A DNA stretch of 7,189 nucleotides, taken from Candidatus Pelagibacter sp. (GTDB taxonomy: Bacteria > Pseudomonadota > Alphaproteobacteria > Pelagibacterales > Pelagibacteraceae). The position numbers and the translations under genes were made by a program. The stretch lies in assembly GCA_028224115.1 (NCBI GenBank), contig JAOIVP010000026.1, forward strand, positions 1 to 7,189, given 5' to 3'. The notes beneath the pieces were generated by a model, which worked only from the letters and a program-made list of their open reading frames with translations, was not told the DNA's origin and did not search any database. Positions 1 to 6,397 of the stretch are shown here, in pieces. The stretch's first letter is position 1. Every line of letters starts with the position of its first letter.

Positions 1-176
1 GCTAAAAAAGATAAAGCAAGACTATCTGGGCCTCCTGAAACTGCTACAATAAAATCTTTATTTAGAATTATGTCGTTTTCAAATTTTTTATAAATTTGAA
101 AAGTTCTTTCATCTTTTAATTTGTCTATTAAAAATTTATGAGTCTTCTTTGAGGCATTCAAATTTTTTGGACTCAT
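1..176 (-). CDS. tilS: tRNA(Ile)-lysidine synthetase TilS, N-terminal fragment (3' end beyond window)
   Basis: Only the first 58 codons are in the window. The reading ends with IVAVSGGPDSLALSFL, where SGGPDS (residues 47-52) is the PP-loop ATP-pyrophosphatase signature typical of TilS/MesJ. TilS is a cytoplasmic enzyme that uses ATP and lysine to convert C34 of the tRNA-Ile CAU anticodon to lysidine, so that it reads AUA codons; that matters in an AT-rich genome. The ATG at 176-174 is chosen because AAAAGG (188-183) lies 6 nt upstream and no other ATG is in frame before the PP-loop. With this start the gene overlaps the end of cpoB by 41 nt in another frame, which suggests translational coupling. 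About 40 residues before the PP-loop is longer than in many TilS proteins, so a later non-ATG start cannot be excluded. The family call is firm; the exact start is less so. Confidence 0.88.
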   Translation of the reverse strand, partial: MSPKNLNASKKTHKFLIDKLKDERTFQIYKKFENDIILNKDFIVAVSGGPDSLALSFL

Positions 177-1131
177 AGTTAGCCTTTTGGATCACTGATT
201 GGTTAGCTTTTGGGTATTGAATCTCAACACCATTAATCATTTTACAACCTTGATCCTTTTCTCCAATCTGGATCATTGATACACCAAGTTTTAAAAGATT
301 TATAGGGGCCTTATTTCCTTTGGGATATTTTTGGTAACCTTCTAAATAAGCAGATGCTGCATCTGTATAAAGTTGTCTTATTCTAAATGTTTCTGCATAC
401 CAATATTGAGCACTACCAGCTAATTCATGTTCACTATTAGATAAAACAAATTCTCTAAAAGCTCTTTCAGCTGTGCTGTAATCGCCAACTTTTAAAAAAC
501 TTGTTGCAAATTCATATTGTTTTTCAGCAGATAAGTCTTGTGGTAATATTTTTTCTTCTGCTTGAAAACTTTCAGTTACAACTGATGCTGTGGTATCAAC
601 TGATTGGATTTGTTGAGATGTTTCGGTGGTCACTGTATCTTTATATGAAATTGAACCAAGGTCTTGTGGTTGAGAACTACCAGGCAATACTTCATTAGAT
701 TCTATTTTTGGTTTTGAAGATAATTTTGTTGAAATTTCACCAGAATTTATTGCTATCTCTATATCTTGAAATCGTAATTGATTATCTGCTTGGATTTTTG
801 ATAATCTATTAGATAGTTTGTCTAGTTTAAAATTAATTTCCTCAAATTTATTTGTTAATTGTCTGAATTGATCCTCTACTTCTGATAATTTTAATAAATG
901 CCTAGTGAGTACATCCTCAGAATTTATATCTAATTCCATATTTGAGTTTTCACCAGTAGTTTGGTTAACATTAACTGTCCCTGAATAAACAGCTCTTTCT
1001 AGAGTTTTAAGGTCATTTTTTATTATCTCTAAAGTCTCATAAATATTATGATTATCTGCATAAGAAAAATTTAAAATTCCTAAACTCAATAATAATAATT
1101 TTATTATTATTACTTTAAATTTAAATTTCAT
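136..1131 (-). CDS. cpoB: Tol-Pal system protein CpoB (YbgF), periplasmic coiled-coil/TPR protein
   Basis: 331 residues, longer than the 263 of E. coli CpoB. Residues 1-25 form a signal peptide: a basic start, a hydrophobic core rich in Ile/Leu, and a likely cut after SYA. Residues about 72-125 are a heptad-like, charged helical stretch matching the N-terminal coiled coil with which CpoB trimerises. Residues about 135-200 are a Ser/Thr/Gln-rich linker. Residues about 203-325 hold TPR-like helices, including YEFATSFLKVGDYSTAERAF and AGSAQYWYAETF, typical of the YbgF C-terminal domain. In E. coli, CpoB binds TolA and couples Tol action to PBP1B during constriction; the same role here is inferred from family and from position after pal. 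The gene follows an intrinsic terminator and shows no Shine-Dalgarno sequence, so its expression is unclear. Its end overlaps tilS. Two cysteines (296 and 325) lie in the last TPR region. Confidence 0.93.
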   Translation of the reverse strand: MKFKFKVIIIKLLLLSLGILNFSYADNHNIYETLEIIKNDLKTLERAVYSGTVNVNQTTGENSNMELDINSEDVLTRHLLKLSEVEDQFRQLTNKFEEINFKLDKLSNRLSKIQADNQLRFQDIEIAINSGEISTKLSSKPKIESNEVLPGSSQPQDLGSISYKDTVTTETSQQIQSVDTTASVVTESFQAEEKILPQDLSAEKQYEFATSFLKVGDYSTAERAFREFVLSNSEHELAGSAQYWYAETFRIRQLYTDAASAYLEGYQKYPKGNKAPINLLKLGVSMIQIGEKDQGCKMINGVEIQYPKANQSVIQKANYESKKFECLKEDS

Positions 1132-1162
1132 TAGAGATTAGATTTATGGTTATAAAAATGGC

Positions 1163-1199
1163 AAAAAAAAGACCCTAAAACTATTAAGCTTTAGGGTCT
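1163..1199 (-). terminator. Rho-independent terminator after pal
   Basis: Read on the minus strand, AGACCCTAAA (1199-1190) pairs perfectly with TTTAGGGTCT (1179-1170) around a 10-nt loop, and eight T residues follow at once (1170-1163; the first T also closes the stem). The stem has a GGG/CCC core, which stands out in this AT-rich DNA. It lies 15 nt beyond the pal stop codon and 31 nt before the cpoB start. In the plus direction the stem lacks a clean U-tract, so it is oriented for the operon strand. It should end most transcripts that include pal and separate them from cpoB-tilS. Confidence 0.88.
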
Positions 1200-1214
1200 C
1201 TAAAATTTATTTAC

Positions 1215-1709
1215 TTAATTTGCTTTAACAGTTACCGATCTTCTATTTTTAGACCAGCTTAATGGATTTGAACCAGCATCGACTGGTCTTTCTTTACCAT
1301 AACTTAATACTGATATCCTGTCAGATGAAATTCCATAAGTCATTAAATAATCTTTTGCTGCATTAGCTCTTCTTTCGCCGAGTGCCAAGTTATACTCCCG
1401 AGTGCCTCTTTCATCAGCATGACCCTCAACAACTACATTTATGTTTGAATTTTTTCTTAACCAGGCCGCTTGTGCTCTAAGAGTTTCTCTAGAAGCTGTT
1501 GTTAAAACTGTCTCATTTGTTGCAAAGAAAACTCTATCTGGAACTCCATCCGCTAAATACTCGACTGTCTCTGTTCCAGTATAAATATCATTTTGTATTT
1601 CACTACCTGCTGTAGTGGTCTTAACTTCTTTTTTTGTAGCACATGCTGTTAATATTAGGCATGCTGCTAATACTAAAAGCGTGTTTTTATAAATTTTGTT
1701 AAATATCAT
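1215..1709 (-). CDS. pal: Peptidoglycan-associated lipoprotein Pal
   Basis: Pal anchors the outer membrane to peptidoglycan and is the outer-membrane partner of TolB and TolA. With the start used here it has 164 residues (E. coli Pal has 173). Residues 1-22 are a lipoprotein signal ending in the lipobox LTAC, so Cys23 is the lipidated N-terminus; Ala follows it, with no Asp at +2, in line with outer-membrane sorting. A short Thr/Lys-rich tether leads to an OmpA-like domain at about 58-162. It carries EGHADERGTREYNLALGERR (95-114), whose Asp99 and Arg residues are the family's diaminopimelate-binding positions. The frame extends upstream to an ATG at 1736, but AAGGAG (1722-1717) sits 7 nt before the ATG at 1709, and the shorter form gives a normal signal peptide. 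The first strand reads VFFATNETVL where many Pal proteins have FDxD. The gene is flanked by a 97-nt leader and a terminator. Confidence 0.96.
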   Translation of the reverse strand: MIFNKIYKNTLLVLAACLILTACATKKEVKTTTAGSEIQNDIYTGTETVEYLADGVPDRVFFATNETVLTTASRETLRAQAAWLRKNSNINVVVEGHADERGTREYNLALGERRANAAKDYLMTYGISSDRISVLSYGKERPVDAGSNPLSWSKNRRSVTVKAN

Positions 1710-1716
1710 TAAATTG

Positions 1717-1722
1717 CTCCTT
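1717..1722 (-). promoter_or_regulatory. Strong Shine-Dalgarno sequence deciding the pal start
   Basis: AAGGAG on the minus strand lies 7 nt before the ATG at 1709-1707. It is the best match to the ribosome anti-SD in the window; most neighbouring genes have weak or no such sequence. It lies inside the nine extra codons that the alternative pal start at 1736 would add, and so argues against that start. Confidence 0.8.
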
Positions 1723-1739
1723 GCTGGTAATTTCATTAC

Positions 1740-1784
1740 ATTACTTTTTCACAAGTAATTAGATGTTTCAAGTCAAAAAATCAA
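1740..1784 (-). promoter_or_regulatory. Candidate promoter and hairpin in the pal leader
   Basis: In the 97-nt spacer between tolB and pal, the minus strand shows TTGATT (1784-1779), a 15-nt spacer, and TCTAAT (1763-1758, one mismatch to TATAAT). A start point near 1751 would leave a leader of about 42 nt. A perfect 7-bp inverted repeat, ATTACTT/AAGTAAT with a 6-nt loop (1759-1740), follows and overlaps the -10 candidate by 2 nt. AT-rich DNA yields such matches easily and the 15-nt spacing is short, so this is a weak call. It is supported by the unusual spacer length in a tightly packed operon. Confidence 0.3.
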
Positions 1785-1806
1785 GTTATTTAAACAAATT
1801 ATCTGA

Positions 1807-3150
1807 TTAATCACTCAATAAAGATGACCATGATGGGTCTGAAGCATCTGTTTGAGTTTTTACTAAACGTTCATTGTAGCCAGTTAAATCAATAGACCAC
1901 AGTTTTGCTGAAAAACCCTCTCCTTCACTATTGGTCTTTGTTTCTCTATAAAAAATTAAAACCCTGCCATTAGGCGACCAAGATGGAGCCTCTTGATAAT
2001 AATTTTCAGTTAATAATCTTTCACCTTTACCATCTGTTCTCATAACACCAATATAAAATTTTCCTTTATGAAGTTTGGTAAAAGCTATTAAATCTCCTCT
2101 TGGCGACCATACTGGTGTTCCGTAAATACCATTCCCAAATGTAATTCTTTTCACATCGCTTCCATCATTTTTCATAATATAAATTTGCTGGTATCCACTT
2201 CTATCAGAATTAAAAGCTATAAACTTTCCATCAGGTGAATAAGATGGGGAAGTATCAATTGAAGGATGATTTGTAATTCTTTCAACTATTCTATTTTCTA
2301 AATTCATTGTGTAAATATCTGATTTACCATCTTTAGCAAAACTCATTATAATTTTTTTTCCATCAGGAGAAAATCTTGGAGCAAAAGTCATTCCAGGAAA
2401 ATCACCAACCACTTCTTGTATTCCTGTTTCAATATCTAAAAGATATACTCTTGGTAAATTTTTAAAGTATGACAAATAAGTGACCATTTGACTTGTAGGA
2501 TTGAATCTAGGTGTAAGCACTAGTTCATTACCAAGTGTTAAAAATTTATTGTTAGCTCCATCTTGATCCATAATTGCTAATCTTTTTTTTCTTTGTGTCT
2601 TAGGACCTTCTTCTGCAACATAAATTATTCTTGTATCAAAATATCCTTTTTCTCCAGTCAATCTTTTATAAACTTTATCAGATATTATATGTCCAACTCT
2701 TCTCCAATTATTTGGAACAGTGGTGAAAGCTAAAGCCATCATTTCTTTAGCTGCTAAGACATCCCATAGTCTGAACTCAACTCTTAATTTTTCATCTACA
2801 TAACTTACTTTTCCAGTAATAAGAGCTTGTGCTTTTATTAAATTCCAATCTTCAAATCTTGGTTTTAAATTTGCAATATCTGGAGCCTGTAAAAACGCAT
2901 CTTTACTTAAAGGGTTAAAAAGACCCGATGTTCTTAAATTATTTTCAACAATAATTGAAATTTCAGATCCTATATTTTCTTTATTAAGTATTTTTTCAAA
3001 ACTTTTTTTAGACTGCTCATCAATTGATAGTGGCGATACTGCTAGTGGTAGAGGGCTTAAATTTCCTCTTGTTATATCTACTTCAATTAAAGCAAACGCT
3101 TTAATTGGTAATATCAATAACAAAAATATCAATATATGAATTTTTTTCAT
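1807..3150 (-). CDS. tolB: Tol-Pal system beta-propeller protein TolB
   Basis: 447 residues, close to the E. coli length of 430. Residues 1-20 are a Sec signal peptide with a likely cut after AFA, giving a periplasmic protein. The N-terminal domain (about 21-165) includes the start [17 protein letters not shown], matching the family's mobile N-terminal segment that can bind TolA, and a helix/strand domain with RLWDV (127-131). From about 170 to the end is a six-bladed propeller with repeated blade motifs: RFNPTSQ (215), RFSPDGKK (259), [17 protein letters not shown] (303), [12 protein letters not shown] (347) and [10 protein letters not shown] (391). The last strand, PSWSSLLSD, probably closes the ring. 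Such propellers bind Pal, and TolB relays between TolA and Pal. The start follows the tolA stop by 11 nt with only a distant, weak AAGG, so it is probably translated by coupling. The following pal gene is its direct partner. Confidence 0.97.
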   Translation of the reverse strand: MKKIHILIFLLLILPIKAFALIEVDITRGNLSPLPLAVSPLSIDEQSKKSFEKILNKENIGSEISIIVENNLRTSGLFNPLSKDAFLQAPDIANLKPRFEDWNLIKAQALITGKVSYVDEKLRVEFRLWDVLAAKEMMALAFTTVPNNWRRVGHIISDKVYKRLTGEKGYFDTRIIYVAEEGPKTQRKKRLAIMDQDGANNKFLTLGNELVLTPRFNPTSQMVTYLSYFKNLPRVYLLDIETGIQEVVGDFPGMTFAPRFSPDGKKIIMSFAKDGKSDIYTMNLENRIVERITNHPSIDTSPSYSPDGKFIAFNSDRSGYQQIYIMKNDGSDVKRITFGNGIYGTPVWSPRGDLIAFTKLHKGKFYIGVMRTDGKGERLLTENYYQEAPSWSPNGRVLIFYRETKTNSEGEGFSAKLWSIDLTGYNERLVKTQTDASDPSWSSLLSD

Positions 3151-3161
3151 TTTTATTTATC

Positions 3162-4022
3162 TTAACCTTCTAGCATCTCTCTTGCATCAAAATTTAATTG
3201 TAACTCTTTCCATCTTTCATATCCAGTTGCTGGAACTCTTAATGGCTGACATAACTTTATAGCTCTTAAGGCACTTTCGGCCAAAACCTTATAAAAACCC
3301 TGACCTGGTCTATTCATTCTAGCATGATCTAAAATCTCAGTTTTTGTAACTGAACCGTCTGGTTCCACCGCTAATTTAATTCTAACTAATAAATCCTCAT
3401 TATATGGAAGACCTAAAGGTATGCTCCAACATCCAAATATTTGAGCCTTTAAAGCATCTTCTTCACTCAAAGAAAGTTTAGTGTTTTCAATATTTCTTTC
3501 TTGATCTTGGGTAATATTATTATTTTTTTTTATTACTTCAGCACTATCTTCTTTTGCTTTATCAATCAACTTAGCAATATTATCAAGATCTACAAACTCT
3601 TTCTTTTCAAATTCCGAAACCTGTTTCACCTCTTTATCTAATTTATCTGGATTTTGTTTACTTTCTTTTTTTGTCTCGATTTTTTTTACAGTTTTTTCAG
3701 GTAAAGGAATTGCATCTGGTGTTTTGTTGTCTATTTTTTCATTTTGATCAACTGAAACAACTGTTTTTGTTTTTGTTTTTTTTACTTTTTTTGGTGGAGC
3801 TTGTTCTGACACTAGTTTTTTTTCTTTTTCTTTTACTTTTTCAATTATCTTTTTTGCTTTAGGGGCAAAAGGTATGCTTGTTTTCTCTGTAATTTGAATT
3901 AATTCAACTGACACTATTGGGGGTATATCTAATGGTTCTTTTGCTAAAAATGGTAAACTCATTGCTGTTATAAAAATAATTAATCCATGTAAAACAGAAG
4001 ATATAATTATACTTCTATTCAT
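3162..4022 (-). CDS. tolA: Tol-Pal system protein TolA (inner-membrane, periplasm-spanning)
   Basis: 286 residues, against 421 in E. coli, mainly because of a shorter helical middle. Residues about 5-27 are one transmembrane helix containing SVLHGLIIF, the S/H pattern seen in TolA/TonB anchors that meets TolQR. Residues about 50-195 are low-complexity and rich in Lys and Glu, with Pro near the start (IPPIV, QAPPKK), forming the extended arm across the periplasm. Residues about 190-286 are the C-terminal domain, with FGCWSIPLGLPY, a predicted beta strand VRIKLAVEPDGSV, and ALRAIKLCQPLRVP. Cys198 and Cys258 are the only cysteines and could form a disulfide, as in E. coli TolA domain III (inference). 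The domain contacts TolB, Pal and CpoB. The start ATG follows the tolR stop by 6 nt, with AAAGG overlapping the end of tolR. The middle part is too repetitive to identify alone; context and ends make the call. Confidence 0.93.
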   Translation of the reverse strand: MNRSIIISSVLHGLIIFITAMSLPFLAKEPLDIPPIVSVELIQITEKTSIPFAPKAKKIIEKVKEKEKKLVSEQAPPKKVKKTKTKTVVSVDQNEKIDNKTPDAIPLPEKTVKKIETKKESKQNPDKLDKEVKQVSEFEKKEFVDLDNIAKLIDKAKEDSAEVIKKNNNITQDQERNIENTKLSLSEEDALKAQIFGCWSIPLGLPYNEDLLVRIKLAVEPDGSVTKTEILDHARMNRPGQGFYKVLAESALRAIKLCQPLRVPATGYERWKELQLNFDAREMLEG

Positions 4023-4028
4023 ACAAAA

Positions 4029-4445
4029 TTACCTTTGCTTATATGGCTCAGATATTAAGGCAACTTTTGTAAAACCTGATCCAGATAACAAACCCATTAT
4101 TTCTAAAACTCTTCCATAATTAATTGTCTTATCTCCTCTAACATATATTCTTGTATCAGTTCTATTTTTAGATACCGCTAAAACTTTTGCAATAATGTTG
4201 TCATATTCAACTTTTGCTTCCTGAATAAAAATTTCTCCTTTGGCATTAATAGACAATGTTAATGGTTCAGTTTCCTCAGGAAGTGAGTCTGCGGAAGTTT
4301 CAGGTAAATCTACTTGTACACCGACCGTAAGCAATGGTGCTGTTACCATAAAAATAATTAATAAAACTAACATTACATCCACAAAAGGTGTTACGTTAAT
4401 TTCACTCATGGGTTCTTTTGATGAGCGATTAAATTTAAAAGCCAT
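4029..4445 (-). CDS. tolR: Proton-channel protein TolR (ExbD/TolR family)
   Basis: 138 residues (142 in E. coli). Residues 1-15 are a short basic cytoplasmic tail. Then comes the family signature EINVTPFVDVMLVLLIIF inside the single transmembrane helix (about 20-42). Asp23 is the conserved membrane acid that carries protons between TolQ subunits. The periplasmic domain (about 45-138) has the ExbD/TolR pattern, with VDLPET (45-50), LSINAKGEIFI (64-74) and YVRGDKTINYGRVLEIM (101-117). TolR works with TolQ to turn the proton motive force into movement of TolA. Its ATG directly follows the tolQ stop (TAAATG), with no Shine-Dalgarno sequence, so translation is probably coupled to tolQ. Confidence 0.97.
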   Translation of the reverse strand: MAFKFNRSSKEPMSEINVTPFVDVMLVLLIIFMVTAPLLTVGVQVDLPETSADSLPEETEPLTLSINAKGEIFIQEAKVEYDNIIAKVLAVSKNRTDTRIYVRGDKTINYGRVLEIMGLLSGSGFTKVALISEPYKQR

Positions 4446-5120
4446 TTAAACTATTGTTAAAAATCTTTTTGAAAAATTTTCTAATTTTTGAGAGTATTTT
4501 TGAGAGTCAGTATTAAATTTATTATAAGCAATAACTGCAGGGATAGCGGCCAACAAACCTAGTGCCGTAGCAAATAGTGCCTCCGCAATACCTGGCGCAA
4601 CAATTGCTAAACTAGTATTTCTTGAAATTGCAATTGATTGGAAAGAATTCATAATACCCCAAACTGTTCCAAATAATCCAATAAATGGAGCCGTAGACCC
4701 CACAGTTGCTAAAAAAGTAAAACCTTTATCTATTTTAGACATTTGTTTTTCAATTCCAACTTCTAAAAAAGTGCTCATTCTTTCACTTAAATTATTTTTA
4801 GATTTTTTTTTGAGTAAATTTTCCATGGCATCTTGAAACACTACTGCCATCGGATCATCAACTTTAGCCGGTAAACTGTTATAAAAAGTTTCAGCTGATT
4901 TAGAGCTCCAAAATTTTTCTTCAAATTCTTCCGATGATTTATTTATTTTTTTAAATAATCTAAATTTATCAATAATTACTGCCCATGAGTAAATTGAACA
5001 AACAATTAATATAATAATTACAGATTTAACAATAATGTCAGCTCTAAAAAACAAACTCATTAAAGAAAAATCAGTATTAGTTCCTAGTCCTACTGCTTGA
5101 GATGCGATATCAGCTTCCAT
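4446..5120 (-). CDS. tolQ: Inner-membrane motor protein TolQ (ExbB/TolQ family)
   Basis: 224 residues (230 in E. coli). Three membrane helices are visible at about 28-50, 134-156 and 170-198, with a charged cytoplasmic loop between the first two. The highly conserved GSTAPFIGLFGTVWGIMNSF (141-160) and VAPGIAEALFATALGLLAA (174-192) identify MotA/TolQ/ExbB channel proteins; Thr143 and Thr185 match the pore-lining threonines of E. coli TolQ (145 and 178). TolQ forms the pentamer around TolR and, with it, energises TolA. The motifs fit TolQ as well as ExbB, but the following tolR-tolA-tolB-pal set decides for TolQ. It is preceded by a 53-nt gap after ruvC, so the Tol genes may have their own promoter. 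No clear Shine-Dalgarno sequence precedes the ATG at 5120; an upstream ATG is out of frame. Confidence 0.96.
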   Translation of the reverse strand: MEADIASQAVGLGTNTDFSLMSLFFRADIIVKSVIIILIVCSIYSWAVIIDKFRLFKKINKSSEEFEEKFWSSKSAETFYNSLPAKVDDPMAVVFQDAMENLLKKKSKNNLSERMSTFLEVGIEKQMSKIDKGFTFLATVGSTAPFIGLFGTVWGIMNSFQSIAISRNTSLAIVAPGIAEALFATALGLLAAIPAVIAYNKFNTDSQKYSQKLENFSKRFLTIV

Positions 5121-5128
5121 GGTTACTA

Positions 5129-5162
5129 ATCACACTTAAATGTGTCATGAATTTGTCTTATA
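5129..5162 (-). promoter_or_regulatory. Candidate -10 element and operator-like dyad before tolQ
   Basis: The 53-nt spacer between ruvC and tolQ shows TATAAG (5162-5157, one mismatch to a -10 box) on the minus strand, followed by the imperfect dyad TGACACATTTAAGTGTGA (5146-5129), whose half-sites differ at a few positions. No convincing -35 box is found at 16-18 nt. The spacer could hold an internal promoter for tolQRAB with a regulator site just downstream, or it could be no more than AT-rich leader. The dyad is not a recognised operator of any named regulator. Confidence 0.25.
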
Positions 5163-5173
5163 TTTTTCGATTA

Positions 5174-5665
5174 CTATTCAAGCTTGTAGGTTTCATAATA
5201 AAAACTAGCTATTAGAATAGCATCAGCTTTATTAGAGTCTTTTTTTCTTGATAATTGAGAGGAAAAATAAGGAAAAATTTCAATTGCTCTTGTCCTGCTT
5301 GCATCTTTTTCTGAATTTATCAGGTTAAAATATTTTTTCCATTTAGCGGGCCTTACAAAATACATGGGTAATTGCATTGCAGAACATATTCCTTTTAATA
5401 TCCCAAATGATTGACCAAAATTAAACATGCTGGTCACACCTTGGCCCGGCATAGCTGATACTTGTTCTATTACAATTTTAATATCTTTTTTATCAAGCTT
5501 TTTAATTCTTTCAGAAATTTCATTAAAAATTTGAGCGCCATTTACTTGTTTTTTATTTTTTTTTCCTTCAATCATTGTGGGCATTTCTACAACATCAATT
5601 ATTTTTCCTTCATTAAAAAAACAAATTGATCCTGAAATACCTGGGTCAATTCCAATTACTAGCAT
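5174..5665 (-). CDS. ruvC: RuvC-like (phage-type) Holliday-junction resolvase / RNase H-fold nuclease
   Basis: 163 residues from the ATG at 5665 (E. coli RuvC has 173). It opens with VIGIDPGISGSICF, the first RNase H-fold strand, with Asp7 as a metal ligand. KIVIEQV gives the second acid (Glu67), and KKDSNKADAILIA near the end gives Asp143 and Asp148. These match the four-acid arrangement of RuvC nucleases, which cut four-way DNA junctions. The middle motif AMPGQGVTSMFNFGQSFG, the MPT segment near residue 28 and VRPAKWKK resemble the divergent RuvC-like proteins of phages and some bacteria rather than classical RuvC, so the activity is inferred. The yebC stop overlaps the ATG by 1 nt (TGATG), with GGTGAT 5 nt upstream; a TTG one codon earlier is possible but less likely. 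ruvA and ruvB are not adjacent. The symbol is given by position and fold, not by full identity. Confidence 0.8.
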   Translation of the reverse strand: MLVIGIDPGISGSICFFNEGKIIDVVEMPTMIEGKKNKKQVNGAQIFNEISERIKKLDKKDIKIVIEQVSAMPGQGVTSMFNFGQSFGILKGICSAMQLPMYFVRPAKWKKYFNLINSEKDASRTRAIEIFPYFSSQLSRKKDSNKADAILIASFYYETYKLE

Positions 5666-6390
5666 CAATTATCACCAAAATTAACATTTGAAAAAACATT
5701 TTGCACATCATCATCATCTTCTAGTGTTTCTAAAAAATTTATCACTGTTTCTTCTTTTTTTTTTTCAATATTAACACTATTTAATGGAACCCATTCAATT
5801 TCTGTTGAGATAAAGTTTGCAATTATTTTTTCTAGTTTTTTTTTCACATTATAAATTTCACTTATTTTACATTGTACCTCATGAAATTCATCATGTGAAA
5901 TACATTCATCTGCACCTGACTCTATTGCTAATTCAAAAATATTTTCATCAGAAATTTCTTTTTTATCAATTTTAATTATTCCTAATTGATTAAAATTATG
6001 AGATGCAGATCCTTGCGTTCCTAAGCTTCCTCCACTTTTTTGAAATATTGTTCTAACATTTGAGGCAGTTCTATTTTTATTATCGGTCAAAGTTTCTACG
6101 ATAACAGCAATTTTATCTGGACCAAATCCTTCGTATCTTAAGTTTTCAAAATTAGATTCAGAATTATTTGAAGATTTATCAATTGCTCTTTCAATATTAT
6201 CTTTTGGCATATTGGCAGATCTTGCAGCTTGAATTGCAGATCTCAATCTTGGATTCATAGCAGGATCTTTATCACCTAATTTTGCTGCTACGCTTATTTC
6301 TTTAGACAATTTAGAAAATATTTTAGACCTTTGTTTGTCTGCTTTACCTTTTGAGTGTTTGATACTTGCCCATTTAGAATGACCTGACAT
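5665..6390 (-). CDS. yebC: YebC/PmpR (TACO1) family protein, ribosome-associated factor
   Basis: 241 residues (246 in E. coli YebC), full length. The N-terminal signature GHSKWASIKHSKGKADKQRS (residues 3-22) and the following SKIFSKLSKEISVAA are diagnostic of the family. So are NPRLRSAIQAARSANMP (46-62), YEGFGP (86-91) and NVRTIFQKSGGSLG (111-124). The three-domain layout of the family is intact, and the tail (about 220-241) is acidic, with EDDDDV. The family was long annotated as a transcriptional regulator (PmpR); more recent work links YebC and mitochondrial TACO1 to relief of ribosome stalling at proline-rich stretches, so it probably acts in the cytoplasm on ribosomes. The start lies 7 nt after the ymdB stop with no clear Shine-Dalgarno sequence, and the stop overlaps the ruvC start, placing it inside one operon. 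The family call is sure; the molecular role rests on homologues. Confidence 0.95.
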   Translation of the reverse strand: MSGHSKWASIKHSKGKADKQRSKIFSKLSKEISVAAKLGDKDPAMNPRLRSAIQAARSANMPKDNIERAIDKSSNNSESNFENLRYEGFGPDKIAVIVETLTDNKNRTASNVRTIFQKSGGSLGTQGSASHNFNQLGIIKIDKKEISDENIFELAIESGADECISHDEFHEVQCKISEIYNVKKKLEKIIANFISTEIEWVPLNSVNIEKKKEETVINFLETLEDDDDVQNVFSNVNFGDN

Positions 6391-6397
6391 AATTTTT

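Noticed and set aside
501..698. Open frame of 65 codons on the plus strand
   Set aside because: It lies wholly inside cpoB on the opposite strand, encodes a low-complexity Leu/Phe/Gln-rich product, and has no recognisable motif; it is an antisense shadow.
1088..1112. AT-only inverted repeat of AAT/ATT triplets
   Set aside because: It falls in the signal-peptide part of cpoB, where runs of Ile (ATA) and Leu (TTA) codons create it; it is best explained by codon content.
1710..1736. Upstream ATG that would lengthen Pal by nine residues
   Set aside because: It has no Shine-Dalgarno sequence and lies just after a hairpin, while the AAGGAG 7 nt before the ATG at 1709 and a normal lipoprotein signal favour the shorter form.
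3763..3785. Short repeated T-rich run resembling a tandem repeat
   Set aside because: It encodes alternating Lys/Thr (KTKTKT) in the tolA arm and is low-complexity coding sequence, not an independent repeat element.
3671..3862. Open frame of 63 codons on the plus strand rich in Leu and Phe
   Set aside because: It is the complement of the Lys/Glu-rich arm of tolA, where AAA/GAA codons read as TTT/TTC; composition alone explains it and its apparent membrane character.
4240..4449. Open frame of 69 codons on the plus strand
   Set aside because: It is antisense to the well-conserved tolR coding sequence and has no motif or ribosome binding site of note.
5666..5668. TTG start for the RuvC-like gene
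   Set aside because: The next codon is an ATG that forms a typical TGATG overlap with the yebC stop and has GGTGAT 5 nt upstream; the TTG would add only one residue.
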